Made by a program: the position numbers and the translations under genes. Of a stretch of DNA of 64,000 bases, positions 48,669-57,538 are shown piece after piece. Location: assembly GCA_965200525.1 (NCBI GenBank), contig OZ241368.1:6572001-6636000 (forward strand), written 5' to 3'. Every line of letters starts with the position of its first letter. Positions within the stretch are counted from its first letter, which is position 1. The stretch is from JANNPJ01 sp965200525 (GTDB lineage Bacteria > Actinomycetota > Actinomycetes > Actinomycetales > Kineosporiaceae). The notes beneath the pieces were generated by a model. The model saw only the letters and a program-made list of their open reading frames with translations. It made no database searches and was not told the origin of the DNA.

Positions 48669-49883
48669 CTACCCCTCGGCGACCGGCCGCGACCGGTCAG
48701 CCTCGGGCGAACCCGGCTCGGGCCGGGGTGCGGACGGGCGACGAGGGCCCGGACGGTCAGCGATCCGCTCGGCCTCGTCGGCGGCGTCCTTGACCTGCTC
48801 CGAGGCCACATCGGCCTCGTGCTCGGCCCACTCCTCGGCCTCGTCGGCCTCGTGCTCGACCTGGGCCGCCTCGGCCTCCAACCGGGCCCGCAACCGGCGC
48901 TTGGCCGTCGCGTTCTGCCCGTCGTTGGCGAAGTGCACCTCGACCGACTCGAAATCCTTGGTCCGCTGGGCCCGGGCGTAGCTGGAGTAGGCCCGCCGGT
49001 CGGCGTCGGTGAGGTCGACGTCGTCGGTGAACGGGGTCAGCAGGGTGCGGGGGAAGAGCCGCCGCACCCGCACCACGTTGGACTGCACGCACAGCAGGAG
49101 CGAGACGGTGGCCAGGTAGATCCAGGCGATCAGGCCCAGCACGATGGCGAACACGCCGTTGGTGGCGTCGGCGTTCTTGACCACCCCGCCGACGTACTGG
49201 GTGCCGAAGGTCTGCAGGACCTGCCAGACCACCGCCGCCCCGATCGCGCCCGGCAGCACGTCCCACCGGCTGAGCTCGCGGGTGGTGGCCAGCCGGAACA
49301 GGAACACGAAGAACGCCGCGGTCAGCAGCACGGCCAGGATCGAGGCGGCCGAGCGCGTGGTCGGACCGATGCTCAGCCCGTAGCCGTTGCTCCCGAGCCC
49401 GGAGAGCACGGCGGTCAGCAGGAAGGTCGCCCCGCCGATCCCCAGCAGGGCCAGGCTGCGCAGCCGGGAGGTGATCGGGTTGGGACGCCGGTTGCGCGGC
49501 ACCGCCCACATCGTGTTCATCGCGTTCTGGGTCGCCTGGGCCACCCCGAGCGCGCCGTAGAGCGATCCGACCAGGCCGATCACGATGGCCAGACTGCTGC
49601 CCTGCAGCCCGTGCGGATCACCGAGCTGGGTGCCGATCACCGGGAACTTGCGCAGCGCCGAGTTGAGGATCTCCTGTTGCAGGTGCTGGTTGCCCTGGAG
49701 CACGAAACCGAGCACCGAGGACAGCAACAGCAGCAACGGGAACACCGACAGGAACCCGTAGTAAGTGATCAGCGCGGCCAGGTAGCCGCCCTGGTCGTCG
49801 AAGAACTTGTAGACGACGGCCAGCGGGAACCCAGCCCAGCGATGGCGCTGCTGAAACCGGTCCAGCCGCTCGGTCAGCGACAC
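48669..49883 (-). CDS. YihY/BrkB-family inner membrane protein with charged C-terminal tail
   Basis: A roughly 404-residue membrane protein: KFFDDQGGYLAALITYYGFL, then VLSGLGSNGYGLSIG, RWDVLPGAIGAAVVWQVLQT and GLIAWIYLATVSLLLC cover six helices of the YihY family (formerly ribonuclease BN). The last 110 residues are strongly charged and heptad-like (AEAAQVEHEADEAEEWAEHE), followed by a Pro/Arg tail, suggesting a cytoplasmic coiled coil. GTG 49883 is chosen; GTG 49892 touches the ribosome-binding site. Substrate unknown. Confidence 0.87.
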   Translation of the reverse strand: MSLTERLDRFQQRHRWAGFPLAVVYKFFDDQGGYLAALITYYGFLSVFPLLLLLSSVLGFVLQGNQHLQQEILNSALRKFPVIGTQLGDPHGLQGSSLAIVIGLVGSLYGALGVAQATQNAMNTMWAVPRNRRPNPITSRLRSLALLGIGGATFLLTAVLSGLGSNGYGLSIGPTTRSAASILAVLLTAAFFVFLFRLATTRELSRWDVLPGAIGAAVVWQVLQTFGTQYVGGVVKNADATNGVFAIVLGLIAWIYLATVSLLLCVQSNVVRVRRLFPRTLLTPFTDDVDLTDADRRAYSSYARAQRTKDFESVEVHFANDGQNATAKRRLRARLEAEAAQVEHEADEAEEWAEHEADVASEQVKDAADEAERIADRPGPRRPSAPRPEPGSPEADRSRPVAEG

Positions 49884-49969
49884 TCGGCCCACCCCTTTCG
49901 TGGGCCCGACAGTCCCGGCCGACGGGCAGGACCATACCGGTCACAGATGACACCGGCAGATCGATCGGA

Positions 49970-50545
49970 TCACGGGTGCTCGCAGGCGATCCCGTCGGCG
50001 TCCTTGTCCCACATCCGGTTCATGCCGTACAGCGAGGTGCTGCGGCCGAAAGCGGTCACCGGGGTGCCGGCGCCGGCGGTGTCGTCGACCGCGGTCGGCA
50101 GCCCCAGCCCGTGCGGGTAGGCCGCGTTGAGGGCCGCGCAGCTGTCGTACCGCTGGGCCAGGCGGCCGTGCTTGGTCCGCCCGTAGGTGGAGGGCTCGCG
50201 GATGGCCGGCACGATCGTCCGGTCCGAGTCGATCAGGGTCGACTTCGACGGCTGGGCCGGCACCACCACGGTCCCGGCCGGCCGGCCGGTCGCGCCGGAG
50301 ACCGGCGTGCGGGGGATCATGACGCCGATCGCGCCGACCGCCAGCAGCGCCACCACCCCGGCCGTGGCCGCCATCGCCGGGCGCTGGTACCCCCGGCTCT
50401 CGCGCACCCAGAGCTGCCAGCCGGCCGGGACCGGGCCCCAGGCCGGGTCCGGCTGCCAGCTCGGCGACGGGTTCCAGCCCACCGGCGGCCGGGGCCAGTA
50501 CGGCGGCGGGTTGAAGCTCCAGCCCTCGACCACGATCTCCTCCAC
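49970..50545 (-). CDS. Membrane-anchored Excalibur calcium-binding domain protein
   Basis: A 191-residue protein. The first 55 residues are Pro/Trp-rich (PPPYWPRPPVGWNPSPSWQP), one hydrophobic helix lies at about 58-77, and the exported C-terminal part ends in an Excalibur motif, RMWDKDADGIACE, with the Dx(D)DxDG loop and a Cys paired with the Cys of RYDSCAALNAAYP. Excalibur domains occur on extracellular proteins of Gram-positive bacteria. The GTG at 50545 is preceded by GAGG. It is followed at its 3' side by yihY in the same direction. Confidence 0.85.
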   Translation of the reverse strand: MEEIVVEGWSFNPPPYWPRPPVGWNPSPSWQPDPAWGPVPAGWQLWVRESRGYQRPAMAATAGVVALLAVGAIGVMIPRTPVSGATGRPAGTVVVPAQPSKSTLIDSDRTIVPAIREPSTYGRTKHGRLAQRYDSCAALNAAYPHGLGLPTAVDDTAGAGTPVTAFGRSTSLYGMNRMWDKDADGIACEHP

Positions 50546-50685
50546 GACGTCCTCGATCCGAGTTGCCCACGCTAGGCAGTCGGGCCGCCCGGACCGGGAG
50601 GTACCGGCCGGGGCGCGGCCGGACGAGGGCCGATCCCATCCGATCGACGGACGGCGGGAACCCGTTCGGACGACGCCGCCCGGTG

Positions 50686-50719
50686 TCAGACGTCGGCCGG
50701 AATCAGACGTCGGCCGGAA
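50686..50719. repeat. 17-bp tandem repeat abutting the rsgA stop
   Basis: TCAGACGTCGGCCGGAA occurs twice in succession (50686-50702, 50703-50719), and a third partial copy (TCAGACGTCG) begins at 50720 with the rsgA stop codon. Read on the gene strand, the last codons and stop have been duplicated downstream, adding redundant TGA triplets. The rest of 50546-50685 is featureless. Confidence 0.8.
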
Positions 50720-51757
50720 TCAGACGTCGCGGTCCGGTCGCCACGCGGCCCGGGTCCGGCTCGTCCGGTCCCGGCGCTGGTCGGCCCGAAGCCGCGCGTC
50801 CTGGCGCTGCTCCTGCCGCGCGGCCTCGGCGGTCAGCTGCTGCCAGGTGTCCACCCGGTCGGGGCTCAGCCGGCCCTCGTCGACAGCCGCCCGCACCGCG
50901 CAGCCGGGCTCGTCCTGGTGGCCGCAGTCCCGGAACCGGCAGGACGCCGCGTGCTCCAGGACGTCGGCGAAGGTCAGGTCGAGTCCCTGCCCGCCGGTCA
51001 GGCCGACCAACCGCAGGCCGGGGCCGTCGATCAGGTAACCGCCGCCGATCCGGTGCAGCTCCCGGGTGACCGTGGTGTGCCGGCCCTTGCCGTCCCGGCG
51101 CAGGTGCGCCACCCGCATCAGCTCGTTCCCGGCCAGGGCGTTGACCAGGCTCGACTTGCCCGCCCCGGAGGCCCCCAGCAGAGCCATCACCCGCTCGCCG
51201 GCCAGCAGGGCCCGGACCTCGGCCAGACCGTCGCCGGCCACGGCCGAGACCATGATCACCGGACAGGAGCTGAAGGCCCGGACCTCAGCCGCGATCTGGG
51301 CCCCGTCCGGGGCCAGGTCGGCCTTGCTCAGCAGTACCACCGGCTGGGCGCCGCCGGCCCGGGCCAGGGTCAGCAGCCGGGTGATCCGGCGCTGGTCCGG
51401 GTCGGGCATCAGGCCTTCGACGACGGCGACCGTGTCGATGTTGGCGGCCAGCACCTGACGGCGGGAGTCGCGCCCGGCCCCGCCCCGGGTGAGCGTCGTG
51501 CGGCGGGCGGACACGGCGTCCACCGTGATCCGGCCGTCCGGCCAGTACCGGATCCCGACCCGGTCACCGGTGGTCGGAGCGGCCTCGGGGTCGGCCCCGA
51601 TCGCCACCAGCAGCGGCCCTCCCCAGGTGGCACGGACGGTGTCGCCGGTGCCGTCGAGGCTCTCCACGACGGCCGTGGCCCGGTCGACCCGGACCACGAT
51701 CCCGGGCCGGAGCCCGGACCCACCCGGGAACGGCAGATCTCTTGCGGTTGCGTTCAT
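50720..51757 (-). CDS. rsgA: Ribosome small subunit-dependent GTPase A
   Basis: A 345-residue circularly permuted GTPase for late 30S maturation. The OB-fold N-terminus contains VVRVDRATAVVESLDG; the G domain has G4 (LLSKADL) before G1 (LLGASGAGKSSLVNAL) and G3 (YLIDGPGLRLVG), the order typical of RsgA; the zinc domain is CRFRDCGHQDEPGC. The usual DTPG is IDGPG here. ATG 51757 is clear. In related genomes rsgA often follows aroA, but aroA is about 45 kb distant here, and the gene lies between two YihY paralogues. Confidence 0.96.
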   Translation of the reverse strand: MNATARDLPFPGGSGLRPGIVVRVDRATAVVESLDGTGDTVRATWGGPLLVAIGADPEAAPTTGDRVGIRYWPDGRITVDAVSARRTTLTRGGAGRDSRRQVLAANIDTVAVVEGLMPDPDQRRITRLLTLARAGGAQPVVLLSKADLAPDGAQIAAEVRAFSSCPVIMVSAVAGDGLAEVRALLAGERVMALLGASGAGKSSLVNALAGNELMRVAHLRRDGKGRHTTVTRELHRIGGGYLIDGPGLRLVGLTGGQGLDLTFADVLEHAASCRFRDCGHQDEPGCAVRAAVDEGRLSPDRVDTWQQLTAEAARQEQRQDARLRADQRRDRTSRTRAAWRPDRDV

Positions 51758-51825
51758 GGTCGGCGGAACCTCTCACGAGGGGCACCCGGCCTGATCGGCC
51801 CGGAGGAGCCACCGCGGGCGAGCGT

Positions 51826-51906
51826 TCAGGCGAGGCGCGGGAGGAGCGGAGAAAGGGTGGCCGCGAACGCATCCGCGGCCGGACGAGGCGTTGGGTGAAC
51901 AGCCAT
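51826..51906 (-). CDS. Possible 26-residue small protein or leader upstream of rsgA
   Basis: ATG 51906 follows AGGAGGGAGGG, a very strong ribosome-binding site, and opens a 26-codon frame (MAVHPTPRPAADAFAA, then TLSPLLPRLA) ending 68 bases before the rsgA start. It has no known domain. It could be a leader peptide that couples or attenuates rsgA, or chance. The rest of the 51758-52066 gap holds the hairpin at 52013-52034 and nothing else recognised. Confidence 0.4.
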   Translation of the reverse strand: MAVHPTPRPAADAFAATLSPLLPRLA

Positions 51907-52012
51907 CGCGTCCCTCCCTCCTGCGCACGCGAGGTGCGCTGCTCGACTCCCGCGCCCCGCGGTCCGGAGGGTTCCGGCAGCGAGCGGCGGCCGGGCTGAC
52001 GGGCGGTGGCAA

Positions 52013-52034
52013 TTGTGCTGTGGTGCAAGCACAA
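52013..52034 (-). terminator. Hairpin downstream of the second yihY gene
   Basis: TTGTGCT (52013-52019) and AGCACAA (52028-52034) form a 7-bp stem with an eight-base loop, 33 bases beyond the yihY stop. It is a probable terminator for that gene before the small reading frame and rsgA. Confidence 0.45.
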
Positions 52035-52066
52035 CGGTACGTCCGGCCCGGTCGGGTGTCGCCTGA

Positions 52067-53227
52067 TTATTCGCGGGCGGCGGCGGGCGGCTCGACCGTG
52101 GCCGCGGGGGGCTGGTCGAACGGGCCCGACTGCGGTGGCGCCGGTGCCGGGGCCGGGATCTGCGGGCCGGGCCAGCCGACGTCGCCGTCGTTGCCGTCCT
52201 CGACCCGGATCGGGGTGATCGGCTTCTTCTTGGCGTGCCCGGCCCCGGCCTCGCGGGCCAGGACCCGGGCCGCAGTCGGGAACCGCTCGTCGATGGCCGC
52301 GTTCAGCGCGGCCCCGATCAGGACGGCGATGGCCAGGAAGTAGAGCCAGATCAGGACCACGATCGGGGTGGCCAGCGGGCCGTAGATGGAGGTGCCGCCG
52401 ACCGAGTGGGCGATGGTCCAGCGGAGCACGAAGCTGGCCAGCACCCAGATGGTCAGGGCCAGGGCGGCGCCGGGCAGGTCGCGCCGCCACGGCGACCGGA
52501 TCGGGGTGGCCACGTGGTAGAGCGTGGTCAGGCCGGCCGCGGCGGCCAGCGAGACGGTCGGCCAGTACAGCCAGTCCGCCCCGCCCAGGGTGGCCAGCAG
52601 CTTCCAGCCGGCCGTCGACAGCAGCCGGGAGAGGATGCCCGGCCCGATCAGGACCAGCGGGATGAGCACCACGCCGACCACCAGGCCGACCACGTAGAGC
52701 GAGAACGAGAGGGCCCGGGTCCGGACGATGCCGCGCATGCCGCCGAGCCCGTACATGATCGAGATGGTGTCGACGTAGACGTTCAGCACCCGCGAGCCGG
52801 ACCACAGCGAGAGCAGGAAGCCGATCGAGACGATGTCGGCCCGCCCGGCCCCGACCACCCGGTCGAAGGTCGGCAGGATCACCGAACTGACGCTGTCGGC
52901 GGTGAGGAAGGTCAGGGTGAGCTGGCGCAGCTGCTGGCGCAGGTCGGCGACCACCTCGTTGCCCATCAGCCGGCCGATGAAACCGATGCTGCCGACCAGC
53001 CCGAGGACCAGTGGCGGCAGCGAGAGCAGGGCGAAGAAGCCGGCCTCGGCGGCCAGTCCCGTGACCCGGTACTGCATGCAGATCCGGGTGGTCTGGGTGG
53101 TCAGCCACCACAGCAGCCGGACGACACGGCGCAGCCGGCCCCGGACGGACGGCTCGGCCGCCCGTACTTGGGCCAACCGGCCTCTGAGGCCCGTCTCGGC
53201 AACCACGGTGTTCACGGTAGCGAGCAT
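52067..53227 (-). CDS. YihY/BrkB-family inner membrane protein (second paralogue)
   Basis: A 386-residue YihY protein: VTGLAAEAGFFALLSLPPLV, WSGSRVLNVYVDTISIMYGL, LSFSLYVVGLVVGVVLIPLV, RDLPGAALALTIWVLASFVL and the terminal GALATPIVVLIWLYF-type segment (here GPLATPIVVLIWLYFLA) mark six helices. The last about 60 residues are Pro/Ala-rich and cytoplasmic. It is only distantly similar to the YihY protein at 48.7-49.9 kb. ATG 53227 is 74 bases from the divergent AidB gene's start. Substrate unknown. Confidence 0.9.
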   Translation of the reverse strand: MLATVNTVVAETGLRGRLAQVRAAEPSVRGRLRRVVRLLWWLTTQTTRICMQYRVTGLAAEAGFFALLSLPPLVLGLVGSIGFIGRLMGNEVVADLRQQLRQLTLTFLTADSVSSVILPTFDRVVGAGRADIVSIGFLLSLWSGSRVLNVYVDTISIMYGLGGMRGIVRTRALSFSLYVVGLVVGVVLIPLVLIGPGILSRLLSTAGWKLLATLGGADWLYWPTVSLAAAAGLTTLYHVATPIRSPWRRDLPGAALALTIWVLASFVLRWTIAHSVGGTSIYGPLATPIVVLIWLYFLAIAVLIGAALNAAIDERFPTAARVLAREAGAGHAKKKPITPIRVEDGNDGDVGWPGPQIPAPAPAPPQSGPFDQPPAATVEPPAAARE

Positions 53228-53301
53228 TCGCGATCTCCGCGTACGCCGGTCGGTTACCGGGTGCGTTCGTGGCCATGTCGTTTAGGGTCCGGTCGGCCCG
53301 G

Positions 53302-54978
53302 ATGGGTACGGTGACCGTCGTGGCCGATTCCGACGACGCGCTCAACCTGGTGCCCGCACCGGCTGATCGCGACGTCTTCAGCGAGGACGCCGTCCTGGTC
53401 GAGGCGGTCGAGCGGCACGACGGCAAGACCCACCTGGGCCGGTTGCGCGACCTGGGCCGCCTGGCCGGCGCTCCGCGCTCGCTGACCTGGGCTGATTCGG
53501 TCGACCGGTTCCCGCCGACGCTGCGTACGCACGACCCGTTCGGCCGCCGGGTGGACGAGGTCGACTACCACCCGGCCTGGCACCGGCTGCTCCAGACCGG
53601 CGTGCGGGCCGGCCTGACCGCGGCCGCCTGGAACCCGGACGCCCCGGCCGCGGCCCACGTCGCCCGGGCCGCCGCGATGATCGTCTGGTCCCAGGTCGAG
53701 AGCGGCCACCTCGCTCCCCTGAGCACCAGTTACGCCGCCGTCCCGGCGCTGCGCAGCGACGAGGCCCTGGAGGCGGTCTGGGTGCCCCGGCTGGCCGGGG
53801 CCTACGAGTCGGGCCTGCGCCTGCCCAGCGAGAAGCTCGGCTGCCTGGCCGGGCTGGCCGCCACCGAGCGGCAGGGTGGTTCCGATCTGAGGGCCGGCAC
53901 CACGGTGGCCCAGCCCGAGCCCGACGGCCCGGTCGAGGCCGGCGACACCTACCGGCTGACCGGCCAGAAGTGGTTCGTCTCCTCGCCGATGAGCGACGTC
54001 TTCATCGTGCTGGCCCACGCCCCGGCCGGGCTGACCTGCTTCGTCGTCCCCCGGGTGCTGCAGGACGGCAGCCACAACACCTGGCGCCTGCTGCGGTTGA
54101 AGAACGTGGTCGGCACCCGGTCCAACGCTCCGGCCGAGGTCGAGCTGGACGGCACCTGGGCGGTCCGGCTCGGCGACGAGGGCAAGGGCCTGCGTTCGCT
54201 GTCGGGCATGCTCTCGGCCACCCGGCTGGACGCCGTGCTGCGCTCGGCCGGGCAGATGCGCCAGGCCGTGAGCCGCGCCGTCCACCATGCCCGGCACCGC
54301 GAGAGCTTCGGCTCCAAGCTGATCGACAAGCCGCTGATGCAGAACGTGCTGGCCGATCTCGCCCTGGAGAGCGAGGCGGCCACCGTGCTGGCGATGCGGC
54401 TGGCCGCGGCGGTCGACGCCGGCGAGACCGAGTTGCTGCGGGCCGCCGTGCCGGTGGCCAAGTTCTGGGTCTGCAAGCGGGCCACCGGCGTGGTCGCCGA
54501 GGCCCTGGAGTGCCTCGGCGGCAACGGTTACGTCGAGGAGCACGGCCTGGCCCGGGTGTTCCGTGACTCGCTGGTCGGGCCGCTGTGGGAGGGCCCGGGC
54601 AACATCAGCGCCCTGGACGTGCTGCGGGCGATGTCGATGCAGCCGCGCTCGATGGAGGTGCTGCTGGGCGAGATCGACCGCGGCCGCGGCGCCGACCAGC
54701 GCCTGGACCGGGCGATGGACGAGGTGGCGGGCTTCCTGCAGGCCGCCTCGCGGGAGGCCCGGCGCGACCCGGCCGCGGTCGAGGCCGGGGCCCGCTGGAT
54801 GGTCGAGCGCCTGGCCGTCGTCCTGCAGGCGTCGTTGCTGGTGCGCAGCTCCCCCGGTCCGGTCTCGGCCACCTATCTGACCACCCGCGTGGCCGGCGGA
54901 GGCGGCGTGATCTACGGCACACTGCCAGTCGGACGCCGAGCCACTCAGGTCATCGTCGATCGCTCGCTACCTGCATAG
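53302..54978 (+). CDS. AidB-like acyl-CoA dehydrogenase family flavoprotein
   Basis: A 558-residue protein resembling AidB, the adaptive-response flavoprotein: NLVPAPADRDVFSEDAVLVE at the start, LAATERQGGSDLRAGTTVA, LTGQKWFVSSPMSDVFIVLA (FAD-binding strand), SGMLSATRLDAVLRSAGQMR, and LECLGGNGYVEEHGLARVFR followed by WEGPGNISALDVLRAM, where AidB has the active-site EGSGN. It may repair or protect against alkylation, or be a plain acyl-CoA dehydrogenase. Start uncertain: ATG 53302 is nearest to the conserved N-terminus; ATG 53275 and GTG 53269 are in frame. Confidence 0.88.
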   Translation: MGTVTVVADSDDALNLVPAPADRDVFSEDAVLVEAVERHDGKTHLGRLRDLGRLAGAPRSLTWADSVDRFPPTLRTHDPFGRRVDEVDYHPAWHRLLQTGVRAGLTAAAWNPDAPAAAHVARAAAMIVWSQVESGHLAPLSTSYAAVPALRSDEALEAVWVPRLAGAYESGLRLPSEKLGCLAGLAATERQGGSDLRAGTTVAQPEPDGPVEAGDTYRLTGQKWFVSSPMSDVFIVLAHAPAGLTCFVVPRVLQDGSHNTWRLLRLKNVVGTRSNAPAEVELDGTWAVRLGDEGKGLRSLSGMLSATRLDAVLRSAGQMRQAVSRAVHHARHRESFGSKLIDKPLMQNVLADLALESEAATVLAMRLAAAVDAGETELLRAAVPVAKFWVCKRATGVVAEALECLGGNGYVEEHGLARVFRDSLVGPLWEGPGNISALDVLRAMSMQPRSMEVLLGEIDRGRGADQRLDRAMDEVAGFLQAASREARRDPAAVEAGARWMVERLAVVLQASLLVRSSPGPVSATYLTTRVAGGGGVIYGTLPVGRRATQVIVDRSLPA

Positions 54979-55013
54979 TCCGCTGTACCTAAAGTCACAA
55001 TCCAGCGAACGTG

Positions 55014-55041
55014 GGCCGGACAAACCCTGAGGTTTCCGGCC
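55014..55041 (+). terminator. Hairpin terminator after the AidB-like gene
   Basis: GGCCGG (55014-55019), AC bulge, AAACC (55022-55026), loop CTGA, GGTTT (55031-55035), CCGGCC (55036-55041): an 11-bp stem in the 162-bp gap before glgX. Confidence 0.55.
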
Positions 55042-55140
55042 ACTCCGGCGCGTCGGTCCGGATTGGCCGGGCTCCGGGACGGCTGAGCCGCCACAATGCT
55101 GCTGATTCGTAGCCCCATCGCACACGACCACGGGACTTTC

Positions 55141-57522
55141 ATGGAGCTCTGGCCTGGCCATCCGTATCCGCTCGGCGCCACCTATGACGGCGCCGGCACG
55201 AACTTCGCCCTCTTCTCGGAGGTCGCGGAGGTGGTCGAGCTCTGCCTGATCGACGACGACGGCACGGAGCGACGGGTCGAGCTGAGCGAGGTCGACGGTT
55301 TCGTCTGGCACGGCTACCTGCCCAGCGTCGGGCCCGGCCAGCGCTACGGCTACCGGGTGCACGGCCCGTTCGACCCGGGCCAGGGGCAGCGCTGCAACCC
55401 GGCCAAGCTGCTGCTCGACCCCTACGCCAAGGCGATCGAGGGGCAGATCGACGGCGACGAGTCGCTGTTCTCGTACCGCTTCGACGACCCCGACAACCAG
55501 GGCCCGAACGCCCGGCTGAACGACGACGACAGCCTCGGCCACACCCCGCTGTCGATCGTGGTCAACCCGTACTTCGACTGGGCCAACGACCGGCCGCCGC
55601 GCCGCGAGTACCACGAGACGGTGATCTACGAGGCCCACGTCAAGGGCCTGACCATGACTCACCCGGGCGTGCCCGAGGAGATCCGGGGCAGCTACGCCGC
55701 GATCGCCCACCCGGCGATCATCGAGCACCTGGTCGGGCTGGGCGTGACCGCGATCGAGCTGATGCCGGTGCACCAGTTCATCCAGGACACCACGCTGATC
55801 GCGAAGGGCCTGTCCAACTACTGGGGCTACAACACGATCGGTTTCTTCGCCCCGCACAACGCCTACTCCTCCAGCGGCCAGCGCGGCCAGCAGGTGCAGG
55901 AGTTCAAGATCATGGTCAAGGCGCTGCACGAGGCCGGGATCGAGGTGATCCTGGACGTCGTCTACAACCACACCGCCGAAGGCAACCACCTCGGCCCGAC
56001 GATCTGCTTCCGCGGGATCGACAACTCGGCCTACTACCGCCTGGTCGACGAGGACAAGAGCCACTACTACGACACCACCGGCACCGGCAACAGCCTGCTG
56101 ATGCGCCACCCGCACGTGCTCCAGCTGATCATGGACTCGCTGCGCTACTGGGTGCTCGACATGCACGTCGACGGCTTCCGGTTCGACCTGGCCGCCACCC
56201 TGGCCCGCCAGTTCCACGAGGTCGACCGGCTCTCGGCGTTCTTCGACATCGTCCAGCAGGACCCGATCATCTCCCAGGTGAAGCTGATCGCCGAGCCCTG
56301 GGACGTCGGCGACGGCGGCTACCAGGTGGGCAACTTCCCGCCGTTGTGGACCGAGTGGAACGGCAAGTACCGCGACACCGTGCGCGACTTCTGGCGCAGC
56401 GAGCCCTCGACCCTGGGCGAGTTCGCCTCCCGGATCACCGGTTCCAGCGACCTGTACCAGGAGGACGGCCGGCACCCGATCGCCAGCATCAACTTCGTCG
56501 TCGCCCACGACGGCTTCACCCTGCGCGACCTGGTCTCGTACAACGACAAGCACAACGACGCCAACGGCGAGGGCAACAACGACGGCGAGAGCCACAACCG
56601 GTCCTGGAACTGCGGCGTGGAGGGCCCCACCGACAAGGAGGAGGTGCTCACGCTCCGGGCCCGCCAGGAGCGCAACTTCATCACCACGATGATGCTGTCG
56701 CAGGGGGTGCCGATGCTGGCCCACGGCGACGAGTTCGGCCGCAGCCAGAACGGCAACAACAACGTCTACTGCCAGGACAACGAGCTGGCCTGGATCAACT
56801 GGAAGCTCGACGAGGCCCAGACCGACCTGCTCTCGTTCACCCAGCGGGCACTGGCCCTGCGGCACGAGCACCCGGTGTTCCGCCGGCGCCGGTTCTTCGA
56901 CGGCGAGGCGGCCAAGGGCGGCCAGAGCGACGTCGGCGACATCGCCTGGTTCACCCCGGCCGGGCAGACCATGGGCGAGGACGACTGGCACCAGAGCTAC
57001 GCCCGGGCGGTGGCCACCTTCCTCAACGGCGAGCGCCTGCTGGCCCCGGACAAGCGCGGCCGCAAGGTGATCGACGACTCGTTCCTGATCCTGTTCAACG
57101 CCCATTACGAGGACATCCAGTTCACCCTGCCGCCGGCCGAGTACGGCGAGTGGTGGAGCGTCATCCTGGACACCGCCGAGGACGACGGCGGCGGGCACGC
57201 CGAGGGCGGCGACACCTACTCCCCGGGCGAACTGGTCCATGTGGTCGCCCGCTCGGTGGTGGTGCTGCGCCGGCCCAGCGTCGACGACAGCACCCCGGTC
57301 AGCGCCCTGAACACCGGTGGCCGCCGGGCCGCGTCGTCCGGCAGCGGTTCGACCGTGCGGGCCCGGGCTCAGTTCTCGGCGCCGTTCGCCCCCCGGCCGA
57401 TCGACCTGCGAACGCCCAATCCCACCCGCCTCACCCCCACCCCCGCCCCCCGGGTGACCCCGTACTCGAGGCCGAGCAGCGCGCCCCTGGTACCGGTGGA
57501 AGCCGAACTCCCCACGTCATGA
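55141..57522 (+). CDS. glgX: Glycogen debranching enzyme (isoamylase-type)
   Basis: A 793-residue GH13_11 enzyme that removes alpha-1,6 branches of limit-dextrinised glycogen. The N-terminal CBM48 domain (YPLGATYDGAGTNFALFSEV) is followed by the barrel with VIYEAHVKGLTMTHP, DVVYNHTAEGNH, nucleophile Asp349 in VDGFRFDLA, acid/base Glu385 in LIAEPWDVG and the third carboxylate Asp457 in VVAHDGFTL. About 80 C-terminal residues after VVVLRRPSV are Pro/Ser/Arg-rich and unusual for GlgX. ATG 55141 matches family starts. treY follows with 16 bases between, making a glycogen-to-trehalose pair. Confidence 0.96.
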   Translation: MELWPGHPYPLGATYDGAGTNFALFSEVAEVVELCLIDDDGTERRVELSEVDGFVWHGYLPSVGPGQRYGYRVHGPFDPGQGQRCNPAKLLLDPYAKAIEGQIDGDESLFSYRFDDPDNQGPNARLNDDDSLGHTPLSIVVNPYFDWANDRPPRREYHETVIYEAHVKGLTMTHPGVPEEIRGSYAAIAHPAIIEHLVGLGVTAIELMPVHQFIQDTTLIAKGLSNYWGYNTIGFFAPHNAYSSSGQRGQQVQEFKIMVKALHEAGIEVILDVVYNHTAEGNHLGPTICFRGIDNSAYYRLVDEDKSHYYDTTGTGNSLLMRHPHVLQLIMDSLRYWVLDMHVDGFRFDLAATLARQFHEVDRLSAFFDIVQQDPIISQVKLIAEPWDVGDGGYQVGNFPPLWTEWNGKYRDTVRDFWRSEPSTLGEFASRITGSSDLYQEDGRHPIASINFVVAHDGFTLRDLVSYNDKHNDANGEGNNDGESHNRSWNCGVEGPTDKEEVLTLRARQERNFITTMMLSQGVPMLAHGDEFGRSQNGNNNVYCQDNELAWINWKLDEAQTDLLSFTQRALALRHEHPVFRRRRFFDGEAAKGGQSDVGDIAWFTPAGQTMGEDDWHQSYARAVATFLNGERLLAPDKRGRKVIDDSFLILFNAHYEDIQFTLPPAEYGEWWSVILDTAEDDGGGHAEGGDTYSPGELVHVVARSVVVLRRPSVDDSTPVSALNTGGRRAASSGSGSTVRARAQFSAPFAPRPIDLRTPNPTRLTPTPAPRVTPYSRPSSAPLVPVEAELPTS

Positions 57523-57538
57523 ACGGAATCCGCACTCC

